Assembly: GCA_019358975.1 (NCBI GenBank)
Contig: JAHHIL010000010.1
Location: forward strand, 1 to 64,000
DNA: 64,000 bases
Direction: 5' to 3'
DNA from: Trichocoleus desertorum ATA4-8-CV12
Lineage (GTDB): Bacteria > Cyanobacteriota > Cyanobacteriia > FACHB-46
Shown piece after piece: positions 26,058 through 36,508 of the stretch. Made by a program: the position numbers and the translations under genes. The stretch's first letter is position 1. Each line of letters opens with the position of its first letter. The notes under the pieces were generated by a model. It did not search any database. It worked only from the letters and a program-made list of their open reading frames with translations, and was not told where the DNA came from.

Positions 26058-26741
26058 TTACTGGTTGCAACCGCCAAGGCGTTGGCAGAAATTATCGTAA
26101 CTCGCGCTTGCTCTAACTTCGGTTGTTAGCTCGATGATGGGGGATTTACGCTGTCCTAAAGTTCCCCGAAAGGTTTGTTGTGCTCTCCTACCTGAAGCTG
26201 AAGTATCACTTCTTAGGATCGTATTAGTGTCTCGGAAGGCATCGGCGCGGTAAACCCGAACCCCTAGAAGGTAGCCTCTTGCAGCATCTACAGAAGTGGA
26301 GTTATAGCGAACAGCCTGAATGATTAGATCATTTGGTTTATTGTTCTGACAGACGTTGTCAGCATTGCCATCGAAGCAATACAAACCTGCTGTTGGAGCT
26401 GGAGTTGTGCAGTAGTTGTTATTGGCACAAGCTAATGCAGATGGAGTGGGTGCAGCATAGCTATTAAAAGTAGCGATATTGGGATCAATAGCTACGTTAG
26501 CAGGAGGGGGAGGGGTAATGCTCCCCGATCGCAAACCATCAATGTAAGCTCTGGCGGCTTGAGTGCCTAGCTCTACTCTTCTCGCTTGCACCCTGGTTGC
26601 TACAGAGAGCACAATCACAGGCGCGATCGCGGAGAGCAGGATAGCAACAACAACAATTGCGATCAAAGACTCCAAGATAGTGAAACCACTTTGACTGGAG
26701 TGAGCAGATTTTTGCTTGAGTTGACGAATACTTTTTGTCAT
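26058..26741 (-). CDS. hpsB: Pseudopilin HpsB-like
   Basis: 227 aa. Prepilin site QSG|FTILESLIAIVVVAILLSAIAP (Gly19/Phe20, Glu24), with a helix continuing VATRVQARRVELGTQAARAYIDGLRSG. The head domain contains CANNNYCTTPAPTAGLYCFDGNADNVCQ, a Cys-rich loop, and ends FCQRLGGC. It starts 42 bases after the hpsA stop, so hpsA-hpsB is one transcription unit, as in Nostoc. Confidence 0.8.
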   Translation of the reverse strand: MTKSIRQLKQKSAHSSQSGFTILESLIAIVVVAILLSAIAPVIVLSVATRVQARRVELGTQAARAYIDGLRSGSITPPPPANVAIDPNIATFNSYAAPTPSALACANNNYCTTPAPTAGLYCFDGNADNVCQNNKPNDLIIQAVRYNSTSVDAARGYLLGVRVYRADAFRDTNTILRSDTSASGRRAQQTFRGTLGQRKSPIIELTTEVRASASYDNFCQRLGGCNQ

Positions 26742-26783
26742 TGCTAGCCACCAGAGTTACAAAGTCAGAACTAAATCTACGTC

Positions 26784-29700
26784 TTACCAATTACCAGTGG
26801 GGCAGTTAGCAGGACGCTCACTGTCGTTGATAGCGTTGACGGGGGTACTATCAGTGGTCTTGGCACACAGTAGCTGCTGTACCCACTTGTCATCGCGGGA
26901 AGCTTCACGGAAGAACTCATTAGCTGCGAGGACAGGTTCGGTGGAGAAGCGCTCAGCTAACAAGTCTGGTCGTCTTTGCTTGAGTAAAGCCACATCGAAA
27001 CCCCAGTTACGATTGGGTGGTTCGTAGTACGGTAGCTGACCACCAGCATTTCCTATTTTGTAAACCTGGGGATAGGCAAATAGACCGCCAGGCCCAGTGT
27101 TTGCAGTAAAGATGGGTTGGAAGGGAGCTGTTGCAAAGACGCTACGCTTGAACTGCACAAACGAGCCAAATGCTTTCACCTCAGTGCCGTCCCACGTCTC
27201 TAGGAAACGCAGGAGGTTGTGTAAACCACCGTTATCCTCGGTTGGACGAGCTGGGGTATCTCCAGCAGCAGCCACTAAGTTAAACGTTGTTGCTCCTGGT
27301 GCTTTTGCAAGCCATTTTGTTGTTCTTACTTCGTTAATGGTGACGTTAGGAAGGTTAAACTTTGCTCCCGCGACCGTGACTCTGGTACTGGTGTTGGAAG
27401 GATTGCCAGTTGGTACTTGCAGTTGCACTACTGGATTCACCAGGGGCTGTCCATCATCCGCAGAAGCCGTAACTGTAGAAGTGTTGCTACCAGTTGACTC
27501 CGCAGTTTTGCCGATGTTAGAGAAGCCTAAAAAGCGTCCACCGTCAATATTGACGTTAGCACCGATATCAACACCCCCTGCTTTACCCATGAAAGTGCCG
27601 CTGATATGAGTGGCTTGATAGGGAGGTGACTGTGAAGGTCTATCCGAGTTCGCATTATTAAGGTCTACAGAACCACTCGTCACCCAGATGATATTGTTCG
27701 GGCTAATGTTGCCGTTAAGCTTAAGAACAACCCCATTACATGCAACCGTACTGTTGATTTGGCTGGCACTACAGTTGCCACCTATATTGAGCGATGACCC
27801 AGCTCGAATCACAAATACGGCGTTGGACTCACTACCAGCATCAAGCGTAATGGTACTTCCATTCTCAAACGTGGTGGCACCTGAGAAGTTAACTACCGTC
27901 ATGCCATCATTGTTCGCATCGTTGTAATTGAAGGTGTAGTCATACCCCCCAAAGGCATTGGTGGTAATAGATCTATTAGTTCCTGCGTTGTAGGCAATAT
28001 CAGTAGGAGTAGTACTAGCACTCAGTAATCCATCAACCGCTAAGTCAATAGCACCTCCGTTTTGAATCATGCTTCTACAGGTTGTATCTTCAGCGGTAAC
28101 AGGTATGGTTGCTTGGTACTCGGTAGAAGCAAGACCTTTGCTCTGGTTGACGCAAACTGTAAAGTCTGATGGTGCAGGCGAACCTTGGTTAAGGATATTG
28201 ATTGGGGCAATATCTGGCAAGTTAGGCAAAATTAGCTTGGCACCACCTTCGTCGGGAGGCAAGTAGTAAAGTGGCCGCTCAGTCTGGAACGTGCTACTGG
28301 GGTTGTCTCCTGGTAGACCGACTATGCTATCTGTAGTTTTATACCAGAGAGCATTATTTTCCGGTGTACCGTAGTGGGTGTTCTGGGTTCTGGTTGTGGT
28401 ATTGGGATATTGACAACCATTACTAACAGGTTTGGTACCAGTGACATCAACTGGACAACCTACCCCCATAGGCTTTGCAACAGGCCGCGAAACGTTCGGA
28501 TTCACGGTGGTATCTAGGATAGTTGTAAATACCAAAGCGTTATAGAGATCGCGCCCAAAAGCAACGCGACGAGCATAGCGTCGATCTGCTGCCTGCAAAA
28601 TCGGTCTAGCGGTTGTTCCTGCCCCTAACCGTTCTGCAACACTCTTAGTATTACCATTCGTGGTGTATGCAGTTAGCCAGTTGAGTTCAGCATTAGTAAC
28701 AATACCGTCATTATTAGTATCTGCACTTGCTAAGCCTGCATTAGTTCTGGAAAGGTTGATGATTCTTCCCAAATCTTTAGCAGTGACAGTTTGCTCATTG
28801 TAGGTAGTACTAGCAATGAGAATGGAGTCTCCCACATCTCCATCACCATTGATATCAAAGCCAACAACCCAATCCTTTGCACCACATGTTGAGATAGGCA
28901 GCTTGCGGCAAACTTCCATGACATACGTCGGAACGGTGCCACGTCGCTGAACAGGAGTCACAAAGTTGCTGAAGTAGGAACTATCAACTGCATTGCTGGC
29001 GGTAGCAACCGTATAGGCAGCATCGGTCGGAGTGGAAGCGTTTACGGTAATGCCTCCACTACTGAGGCCATTAATCGCGAAGGCGTTGTTCCAGAAACCA
29101 TTGCGCCGACGACTCACAATCGACTCTTTACTACCAGTTTGGTTGCCTAAGTCATAGTCACCTTCATTCCGGAAACCAAAGCGGAAAGTACCAGAAAGGG
29201 GAGTGATTGCATCAGCCAAAACTGTGGCTGGTCGCCAAGGATCGCCAGCATCGCATTCAGCGTACTGACCGATACGGCAAGCAAAGTTTTGGTTTACTCC
29301 AGCACGAGGGTAAAAGTTACCCCAGTCAGCCCCTAAGGGATCTGTAAACTCTTCTTGAGTATGAAGATTGAAGTTGCCTTCAATGTAAACAGGCAAATCT
29401 GTAGCTAGCACTAAACCCTTTTCTTCGGGTCTGTAGTTAGTCTCTCGACCTAAGCTGCCCCCGTTTTCTAACAAGATGCCGTTGGGGCGGCGGGAAGGAT
29501 CAAGACGGTAATCTACTGGGCTGTTGCGTTTTTGAGTGAGTTTAGCTTCTGCCGATGAACTGGATAGGGGGGCACTCAGATCTAGCAGTGCATCGTCACG
29601 AGAGGCGTAAATAATGCCACTATTTGGAAACAAGTACTCATTCGGAGAGGAGCCGCCAACCGGAGTTTTGATAGCGTTTAGGTCAATGGCTGTGGCGCGC

Positions 29701-32700
29701 ACTTCTAAAGGTTGGCGCTCCTCGATGCTGAGATTGTAATCGCTAGTGAGGGCTTCTAAAATCTTGGCAGCAGCACCATTAGTAGCAGAAATGGCAGTGC
29801 TAGTACCTCCTAAAACAGTGATGCTGCTATTAGCTGCAACCGCTGTAATGGTTCCGCGTGTAACGTTGAGATCTGCCTCATTAATACCAGTCGTCGCTAG
29901 ATTATCCTTAAACCCTCCGATGGTAACAACATCCCCTTTCTTTAGGGTGCCAGTATTACCCATACTATAGGTACGAGCCGTGGTAGTGCTGGATGCTGAG
30001 CTAATTGATAAGTTTGGTGCCCCATCAACTGCTTTGACTTGACGAGCATCTAAGAATGAAACTTCTCTAATTGCACCGTGAGGAATGGAAAAGTTAGGTG
30101 CTAGGCCCGCGCCTGGTGCACCAATGGTGCCATCAAGAATTTTGAGCGAGCAAATTGCAGTATCAATTGCAGCGTTTTCTGCTAAAGATAGAGGATTATT
30201 GCTGCTTATTAGAGAGCCACCTGACGTCAGCTTCTTCAAAGCATTTTGTAACTGCTCGTTGGCGATGCGCCCATTTGGGAACATCATTTGTGCTTGCGCT
30301 TTTAGTTCAACTAGATAAGTTGCAACAGCGGTGGACCTGCCAGTGAGATCAGAATACGGACGCCCATAAACAATTCCGTTATTAGACTGACCACCTGCAA
30401 CATTATTCCAAGGCGCAGTGGCTGGGTTGTTAGCAGTTGTGGCATTGGTCGGGTCGTAGTAGCTGCTGATGCAAGCAATGGGTATTTGGTCAATGCCTGT
30501 ACTGTTTTTGTAGTGATAAACTGCTGTCGCCCGCATCCGCAGGTCTGGTTTGGTAGTAACGGCAACACCTGCGAGATCGGTACCAGCGATCGCACCAGGA
30601 GTCATGGGCATTGAATCTGGCTGGACGATGGTGTAGCGGGTTGTAGCAGTGACTGCTCCTGCTAGATTAGTAGCATCTTGGCTCACGAAGGGGGCAGGTT
30701 GACCTGAGGCTAAGTTACCGGAGCGGAATGGATTTGGCTTCCCAAGCGTTCTGTCGTCAAACCAAGATTTACCACTAATGTTCGCTACTGCTGAGGAGGT
30801 ATTGTGATAAATACCTGCCCCCGTAATGACTCGCAAACCACCTACGTTATCCAGGGCATTGACTGGTTGCTCTGTGGTAGCTTTTTCCCAGAAACCGCTA
30901 CGGTTTGTGACCCCTAAGTCGGGTAGCTCTTCTATTCGAGTCTCCCGATATCGAGTTCCTGGGCCATCATCCCAGGTTTTGCCAGTTAGCTCGTGGGGGG
31001 TTCTCTGACCGACAAAACTGTCACTACCAGTAAGGTACCGGAGGAAAGGCAGGTTATTGCCTACAAAAACGCGATCGCCTAACAACTTTTCCTGAAGATT
31101 GTAGGTCTCTTTTCGCTTTTTCGGTTCTGTCATCGGCATTTCCATCGTGGTGCCAGCCCCCTTTAAGGTCAAGCCAGTGTAGCCTGCGCTGGTTACACCA
31201 TCTGCCCCAATCGGCATGGCCCAAACATCGGGGGGTCTTAGCTTCCCAGTGGTGGGAAAGATACCCGCGTTAGCATCTGCAATCCCATCTGTATTAGCAT
31301 CCGCGATTGCCACTCCATTTACAGTGGTTCCAATAATAGAGCTACCAATGGCTGCTTCGATGTAAGGAACACGACGGGTGCGCTGCCGTAAATAGCGCTC
31401 CAATTCTTCTTGGCGTACCGCACCTGGGTCTAGAGAGGCATCACTGTTAAGTCGGCTCCCGATATTGTTCTTGACGTCATCTGGATCAAGTGATACCGCC
31501 TTTTGGTTTGGGTAAACGCCAGTGATAGTTTGAGCACCACCTTTGACAAGGGCAGAGCGTACCAAAAAGTCAATCCGTTCTGTGTAAACTTGACTGTTGT
31601 AGGAGATTTCAGTCGAGAGATTACCTGCAGATCTGCGATCGCTACCAATGTTGTCAGAACCAATTGTGCCGGCCCGATGGAGATCAACTCGCACTCCGCC
31701 CGAAGTTGCATCACCTGTAAAGTTGCCGTAGCCAACGTTACCACCAACGACGATCTTGCTATTTTCTTCATTTTTGATGTAGCAAGAATTGGTGCCACTC
31801 ACTTGGTAGTACTGGATATCTCCACTAGTTTTACCAGTCAGTAAGTTGCTATTGGTAAATACCCGACCATTTAACCGAAATTCAGGACCGGGGGAAACTT
31901 CTAGGTCATCTTCGTACAGTACTGCGGCGTTATAAATAGGAATTCGGCTGCGATCCTGCTGTAACTCTAAGGCAGAAAATCCTTTATTCCCTTTATAGGC
32001 TTCATATCGAGCAGCGTTAGTACCAACAATCGCATCACTACTATTTAACGGAACAGTGGCAGCATAAACAAAAAAGCTTTTCTTTAAGACATCATTGACT
32101 CGGTACCAACCAGTACTGCTCAAAAATGTTGAAGTACTATTAGCACCACCAAAAGCATTTTTGCATGCGGTATCTAGGACGCGATCGTCCACCATAGGCG
32201 CTGATCTTGCCTCTAGCGGGTTCCTGGGTCGGTTGAAGTTACCGTTAGAACCTATGCTGGGGCTCCGTAGATAAACGCCATACAGAGTGTAGCTGTCAAA
32301 TTTACCGTTGTTGTCAGTGTCTACAGGAAAGCGCCATGCTGTAGTAACAACTTCTTGGTTCTGTAAAGGAGCAGCAGCTGTGCTAATACCCCCACCGTCA
32401 ATATCAAAAGCCACCTTCAAACGGGTTTCGTCCCCAAAGGTATACCTTTCCTTAGAAGCGATCGCGGTATACATCTCCGTTTCAGACGGTGTGCCTCTTG
32501 GCAAGGCTGGATCAGCAAATAAAGCGTCTATCTTAGCTTTAGCGCGATCGAGCGCAGGCGACGTGGCGTTTAAGACGGTCTCGTTAACCCGGAAGTTACT
32601 AGCATTTTTAGATCGATCAAACGATCGCAGGACCATTGCTGTGGTCAGCAGCACTACTACTAGCGTCACCATGACTACAGTAGGCAACACAAAACCTTGG

Positions 32701-32792
32701 CTAGCGCCTTGTGGCTGCTGACCGACAACTAATAGGCTGCGCAAAAGCCAGTTCATTAAACGCTTGGTCTTGGGTTGCTGACGAGTTGACAT
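26784..32792 (-). CDS. hpsA: Hormogonium polysaccharide biosynthesis protein HpsA
   Basis: 2002 aa, by far the largest gene here. The N-terminus has a pilin-like membrane segment (SQGFVLPTVVMVTLVVVLLTTAMVLRS, about 31-57). The usual Glu+5 after the Gly33/Phe34 site is replaced by Thr, as in PilX/GspK-like proteins. The rest is a long extracellular region rich in Asn, Thr, Gly and Ser with DxNxDG segments (DTNNDGIVTNAE, DINGDGDVGD, DTDNNGKFDS) that look like calcium- or dockerin-type loops. HpsA is required for hormogonium polysaccharide accumulation and gliding in Nostoc. AGGAAAG precedes the ATG at 32792. Cotranscribed with hpsB and hpsC. Confidence 0.85.
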   Translation of the reverse strand: MSTRQQPKTKRLMNWLLRSLLVVGQQPQGASQGFVLPTVVMVTLVVVLLTTAMVLRSFDRSKNASNFRVNETVLNATSPALDRAKAKIDALFADPALPRGTPSETEMYTAIASKERYTFGDETRLKVAFDIDGGGISTAAAPLQNQEVVTTAWRFPVDTDNNGKFDSYTLYGVYLRSPSIGSNGNFNRPRNPLEARSAPMVDDRVLDTACKNAFGGANSTSTFLSSTGWYRVNDVLKKSFFVYAATVPLNSSDAIVGTNAARYEAYKGNKGFSALELQQDRSRIPIYNAAVLYEDDLEVSPGPEFRLNGRVFTNSNLLTGKTSGDIQYYQVSGTNSCYIKNEENSKIVVGGNVGYGNFTGDATSGGVRVDLHRAGTIGSDNIGSDRRSAGNLSTEISYNSQVYTERIDFLVRSALVKGGAQTITGVYPNQKAVSLDPDDVKNNIGSRLNSDASLDPGAVRQEELERYLRQRTRRVPYIEAAIGSSIIGTTVNGVAIADANTDGIADANAGIFPTTGKLRPPDVWAMPIGADGVTSAGYTGLTLKGAGTTMEMPMTEPKKRKETYNLQEKLLGDRVFVGNNLPFLRYLTGSDSFVGQRTPHELTGKTWDDGPGTRYRETRIEELPDLGVTNRSGFWEKATTEQPVNALDNVGGLRVITGAGIYHNTSSAVANISGKSWFDDRTLGKPNPFRSGNLASGQPAPFVSQDATNLAGAVTATTRYTIVQPDSMPMTPGAIAGTDLAGVAVTTKPDLRMRATAVYHYKNSTGIDQIPIACISSYYDPTNATTANNPATAPWNNVAGGQSNNGIVYGRPYSDLTGRSTAVATYLVELKAQAQMMFPNGRIANEQLQNALKKLTSGGSLISSNNPLSLAENAAIDTAICSLKILDGTIGAPGAGLAPNFSIPHGAIREVSFLDARQVKAVDGAPNLSISSASSTTTARTYSMGNTGTLKKGDVVTIGGFKDNLATTGINEADLNVTRGTITAVAANSSITVLGGTSTAISATNGAAAKILEALTSDYNLSIEERQPLEVRATAIDLNAIKTPVGGSSPNEYLFPNSGIIYASRDDALLDLSAPLSSSSAEAKLTQKRNSPVDYRLDPSRRPNGILLENGGSLGRETNYRPEEKGLVLATDLPVYIEGNFNLHTQEEFTDPLGADWGNFYPRAGVNQNFACRIGQYAECDAGDPWRPATVLADAITPLSGTFRFGFRNEGDYDLGNQTGSKESIVSRRRNGFWNNAFAINGLSSGGITVNASTPTDAAYTVATASNAVDSSYFSNFVTPVQRRGTVPTYVMEVCRKLPISTCGAKDWVVGFDINGDGDVGDSILIASTTYNEQTVTAKDLGRIINLSRTNAGLASADTNNDGIVTNAELNWLTAYTTNGNTKSVAERLGAGTTARPILQAADRRYARRVAFGRDLYNALVFTTILDTTVNPNVSRPVAKPMGVGCPVDVTGTKPVSNGCQYPNTTTRTQNTHYGTPENNALWYKTTDSIVGLPGDNPSSTFQTERPLYYLPPDEGGAKLILPNLPDIAPINILNQGSPAPSDFTVCVNQSKGLASTEYQATIPVTAEDTTCRSMIQNGGAIDLAVDGLLSASTTPTDIAYNAGTNRSITTNAFGGYDYTFNYNDANNDGMTVVNFSGATTFENGSTITLDAGSESNAVFVIRAGSSLNIGGNCSASQINSTVACNGVVLKLNGNISPNNIIWVTSGSVDLNNANSDRPSQSPPYQATHISGTFMGKAGGVDIGANVNIDGGRFLGFSNIGKTAESTGSNTSTVTASADDGQPLVNPVVQLQVPTGNPSNTSTRVTVAGAKFNLPNVTINEVRTTKWLAKAPGATTFNLVAAAGDTPARPTEDNGGLHNLLRFLETWDGTEVKAFGSFVQFKRSVFATAPFQPIFTANTGPGGLFAYPQVYKIGNAGGQLPYYEPPNRNWGFDVALLKQRRPDLLAERFSTEPVLAANEFFREASRDDKWVQQLLCAKTTDSTPVNAINDSERPANCPTGNW

Positions 32793-33170
32793 GGTGTCTT
32801 TCCTGTTCCAGATGAAATGTTCTGTACTTTGAAAGTAAGAGAAAAAAATTTAGAGAAAAGTTAGAGGTTGAGCAGAACTAGGCAGCAGAGTTCAAGGCGG
32901 TTTCTTGAGAATTCTAAAATTAACGTTCTTCTTCCAACCAGACTTAATTCGTTCTGTCTTAGCAAGCCAAGACTCTATAAGCTCAATTGAGAAAATCACC
33001 ACACCGTAGAATCAAACTCCGGCAAGGCTGTAGTTTATTGACTTATTAGTTAAATGAACTGACTCCACATCTCTGCTTAATATAGTCAATCAACAGCATG
33101 AGTCTATTAGCCGGGTTGATTTAGAAGGGACACACAAAAAATAGAGCCAGCGCTGTAGATTAACCTTCAT

Positions 33171-33191
33171 CACAACTTTATAAAGATTGTG
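33171..33191. promoter_or_regulatory. Operator-like palindrome upstream of hpsA
   Basis: CACAA-CTTTATAAAG-a-TTGTG: the arms CACAA/TTGTG and the inner CTTTATAAAG are self-complementary apart from one extra A. It sits ~380 bases before hpsA. It is a candidate protein-binding site; no known consensus was matched. Confidence 0.35.
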
Positions 33192-33350
33192 TATAAGTCA
33201 ATCGAAACTATATTACCCACTTGTTCGGACAAAACTATCAGTTTCGATCAAGATTAGCTTTAAATTATCAATTTAGTTTTTTTATGTTTATTTTTTATAA
33301 AATATGGATTTGTAATACTGGGCAAACCTAGCAAATGTATCAAAGGCAAA

Positions 33351-33389
33351 GATGCCCGTAGGGGTAGTATCAAAACCCTTACAGGCATC
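33351..33389 (-). terminator. Terminator of rpmB
   Basis: GATGCC/GGCATC with an inner GTAAGGG/CCCCTAC-type stem, read on the minus strand and followed by TTTGCCTTT. It lies 22 bases after the rpmB stop. Confidence 0.7.
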
Positions 33390-33410
33390 GCTACTGAGAA
33401 TAGAGGAAGC

Positions 33411-33647
33411 TTAGTAGTGATTGAGGTTGAGACCTGCTTCCTTAGCCATCGCAGCCAAGCCTTTGTGTTCCAAGGTTTTGATGGCCTTAGTTGAAAGACG
33501 CAGCTTAACCCAGCGGTTGCCCTCAGGCCACCAAACCCGCTTCCACTGTAGGTTGACTTCCTGAAGCTTTTTAGTGCGACGGTGCGAGTGGGATACTGCG
33601 TAAGCGTTATTCGCTTTTTTACCCGTTAATTGACATCTACGACTCAT
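33411..33647 (-). CDS. rpmB: Ribosomal protein bL28
   Basis: 78 aa, beginning [25 protein letters not shown], the standard L28 start, and ending [10 protein letters not shown] longer frame opens at 33749, but its first 34 residues do not match L28, so the ATG at 33647 is used. It is a component of the large ribosomal subunit. Its minus-strand upstream region borders the large membrane protein gene at 33746. Confidence 0.96.
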   Translation of the reverse strand: MSRRCQLTGKKANNAYAVSHSHRRTKKLQEVNLQWKRVWWPEGNRWVKLRLSTKAIKTLEHKGLAAMAKEAGLNLNHY

Positions 33648-33745
33648 AGCAAGCAACCTTTCGACGAATAGTCTATAAATTTGGACACAGTCTTCTATTG
33701 TATATAACTGTTCACAATCTCCATCAGATTGACTTCGATTTGCCC

Positions 33746-36403
33746 TCATGTTCCGCTTAGCTGGACCAATGAGGGTCTGTCCAAACCCAGTAAATCCTTT
33801 TGAGCTGCTACTAGGGTTTGGTCAAAAATAGGCACGGTACCCACCGGATTGAATAGTTTTAAATTGTGGACTAACACATTGATGGGCAGCGATCGCGGCA
33901 CCTCTATAAAATCTGGGCCATTAGTGTTGCGGTAGGAGAAGAAACCAACTCGCTCACTAATTGCCTTGGTGTAGCTATGCATCGAGAGGAGCCAAGGACG
34001 AATCTGCCGATGTTGCTGAATGCTGGTTTGTAACGCTTCTAGAGCATCTTTGAGAGCATTAGTCTGCATGTGCTTCTGCAACCCACCTAAATATTTCTGA
34101 GGTAAAAGCCATGCCTGCAATAAGGCGATGGATTCCTGAGTCGCCTCTACAGGACTAAGCTTGTTTAGAAGCCCGAACACTTGCGAATTTTGACCTTGGT
34201 CAATCAATACAATCACTTGGGCAAGGGGGCTGAAGCGTTGTATTTCCCAGTGAGTTGATTGAGTTGAACTTGTGGCTGTAGTCCACCACTCTAATAAGCT
34301 CAGATTTTGAGCAATTAGAATATAGGCAGGTTCGTTAGGGGCTATACGACTGAGGCATTCTCTGTACAGGGCTAGTGTCTGCTGCATCACTTGGGGCTGC
34401 AAGGCTTTGAAGTTGGGGTCTAGCCAAACTTCAGTGGTCAAAAATTCAGGATTGATCAACCCTTCCAAAGCAAAAGCTTTAGTGGCTTTTGAGTAGTCTC
34501 GCTGGTTAAAGTAGGCAACTCCCAGCAAAGCGTAGGTATAGAGTTTTCGAGGGGTGAGCTGGGCAGCGCGGCGCAGATTTTCCACTGCTTGCTTAGGGTC
34601 ACGATCGATCAACCAGGCTCCCAGGTAACGGTTAAACAATTCATCAGCTGGAGCTAAGGTGATAGCTTGCTGTAAATGAGTTTGAGCCAACTGAGCAATC
34701 TGTTGCTGATATTGAAGATTTGGTTCAGGAACACTCGGAAGAGCAGACTTCGGGGTGGACTCCTGATTAATTGTGGATGCAGAATCACGTACCGCAATAA
34801 CGTCAGCCAGTTGCGCCCCTAGTTGAAAGTGATAGTAGGGTTCCCAAGGCACAATCTTGGCGGCAGTTGACCACTGACGGTAAAAGTCAGACAAGTTACC
34901 AGTTTGCAAATTAGAGTTGCCTGCATAGGCTAATATCATAGCTGCATCGTTGGGAACCCAAATTCTTAGTGCTGCCAGAGCTAGAGTGAATCCAGCTAGA
35001 CTCAGTAACCTTCTGAAGGGTGATTTGGTGATCACAAGCGGGGCAGAAAGCTGATCCCCTAAACTCGCTAAGACCGCAATCAAGGCTGTAATGGTTAAAC
35101 TAATGGCAATATTTTCTAGTTGAAAATCCGTCAGGCTACTAGTGGCGTAACCTAGCAATCCTGCACTACAACCGTAAACAGCTAAGCGATCACTGACGTT
35201 GCTAGAAACGTTGGAGAGTTGCCGCCTGAAATGCCCAATAAGTTTCCAACTCAAATGCAGTAATAGGCCAAGCCATAACAGATATATTCCTAAGCCTAAT
35301 AATCCTAGTTCTGCTAAAAGTTGAATGGGTGTGCAGTGTAATTGCTGTACCCGAAAGGCAGTGATCCCAGCTTCAATCGGTCGGTACACATCATAGAGCT
35401 TGATGGTATTGCCTAATCCGATGCCTAGCCAGGGGTGATGCTGCCATAAGCGAAGCCCAGCTTCGATCGTAAATAAGCGAAATTGAGCATTTCCTTCGGT
35501 ATTACCTGAAAGTATTGCTGAGGTCAGGCGTTGAACTCTAGGGTTAGTCAGCACTAGCACAGCACAGGCCAATAAAACAACAGAGCTAACCCCAACAGCA
35601 GCTAATGTACGAAATGCTGGCTGGCGTAGGGATTTGGTATGCCAATTTTCTATCACTAGAGCGGCAGTTCCTAGCATTAACAAAGTTAGGAAGCCCAAAG
35701 CCCCTCCCCGCGATCCCGTAGTGTATAAGGCGGCGATCGCTAACCCAGTCCCACCAAACCACAGCCACCGCAACCAGTTATGTTGTCTCCACCCTAAAAC
35801 AAACAACACAGGCAAGGTAAGGACAAGATAGCCAGCAACAAAATTGTGGTGTCCTAGAGGGTAAGGGTTAACTGGTTCTGTAAATGTATTTTTATATAGC
35901 CCCCACAGCACCACACTAATGCCACTCGTTAACCAGCCAGCAATGCCAAGCCCATTTAAAAGCCACCAACGCCGATGGTTGGAGGAGTCGCTCTCCGCTA
36001 CTTCCGCTGCTGTTGCATCTTTTGTCATCCCTGTTAACCAGTTAGTCAGAGCGTAAAGGGTTAACCCATACCCCCCCACCATCGCCAAATACCAAAATGA
36101 GGGTAACGACTTAAAAGCAAATAGCGAGGAAAGTGTTACAGAAACTGCACTCAAACCTACAGCCCAGTCAAGATGATGCCCTAAGAGCCGAAAGGGAGAT
36201 TGAAACTGCCTTAAGCGCCACAAAAGCCAAGCAGCGATCGCTAAAAAGCCTAACTGCCACAGAGCGACCCAAGGCCAAGATACCATCAGCCCATAGCTTT
36301 CGGGTAAGACAATAAAAACTGCGAGAGCCAATAGCCCAATTCCCAGCAACCATTGACCTTGGCGTAAAAATTCGTAGTTGACGTGGGGGTGGAGTTTAGG
36401 CAT
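33746..36403 (-). CDS. O-antigen-ligase (Wzy_C) family membrane protein with TPR tail
   Basis: 885 aa. The first ~480 residues hold about 12 transmembrane segments with the Wzy_C-type core: ...[51 protein letters not shown] and [28 protein letters not shown]. The remaining ~400 residues contain tetratricopeptide-like helices ([52 protein letters not shown]). Proteins of this form polymerise or ligate polysaccharide at the outer face of the plasma membrane. Proximity to hpsA and the glycosyltransferases suggests a role in the same polysaccharide; it may be the protein called HpsL in some annotations, which I cannot verify. IctB is a shorter relative. Confidence 0.75.
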   Translation of the reverse strand: MPKLHPHVNYEFLRQGQWLLGIGLLALAVFIVLPESYGLMVSWPWVALWQLGFLAIAAWLLWRLRQFQSPFRLLGHHLDWAVGLSAVSVTLSSLFAFKSLPSFWYLAMVGGYGLTLYALTNWLTGMTKDATAAEVAESDSSNHRRWWLLNGLGIAGWLTSGISVVLWGLYKNTFTEPVNPYPLGHHNFVAGYLVLTLPVLFVLGWRQHNWLRWLWFGGTGLAIAALYTTGSRGGALGFLTLLMLGTAALVIENWHTKSLRQPAFRTLAAVGVSSVVLLACAVLVLTNPRVQRLTSAILSGNTEGNAQFRLFTIEAGLRLWQHHPWLGIGLGNTIKLYDVYRPIEAGITAFRVQQLHCTPIQLLAELGLLGLGIYLLWLGLLLHLSWKLIGHFRRQLSNVSSNVSDRLAVYGCSAGLLGYATSSLTDFQLENIAISLTITALIAVLASLGDQLSAPLVITKSPFRRLLSLAGFTLALAALRIWVPNDAAMILAYAGNSNLQTGNLSDFYRQWSTAAKIVPWEPYYHFQLGAQLADVIAVRDSASTINQESTPKSALPSVPEPNLQYQQQIAQLAQTHLQQAITLAPADELFNRYLGAWLIDRDPKQAVENLRRAAQLTPRKLYTYALLGVAYFNQRDYSKATKAFALEGLINPEFLTTEVWLDPNFKALQPQVMQQTLALYRECLSRIAPNEPAYILIAQNLSLLEWWTTATSSTQSTHWEIQRFSPLAQVIVLIDQGQNSQVFGLLNKLSPVEATQESIALLQAWLLPQKYLGGLQKHMQTNALKDALEALQTSIQQHRQIRPWLLSMHSYTKAISERVGFFSYRNTNGPDFIEVPRSLPINVLVHNLKLFNPVGTVPIFDQTLVAAQKDLLGLDRPSLVQLSGT

Positions 36404-36508
36404 AGCTGATGAGGTGGGGCATTCCCTTCAGGGTAGCGGAAAGACTGAGTCGAAAAAAATAGAGGCGCGATCGCACCTCTATCTCACTGATCTCAGATTC
36501 AATTTGGC

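Larger units (their letters stand above)
32793..33410. other. AT-rich control region upstream of hpsA
   Basis: About 620 bases between rpmB and hpsA, both on the minus strand. It holds the rpmB terminator (33351-33389), a 21-bp palindrome (33171-33191), and presumably the hpsA promoter and a long leader. No ORF of note. The stretch 33240-33310 is extremely A/T-rich. Confidence 0.6.

Noticed and set aside
27097-32721. Several plus-strand open frames across hpsA
   Set aside because: All are shadows of the 2002-codon hpsA frame; none has a ribosome site or recognisable domain.
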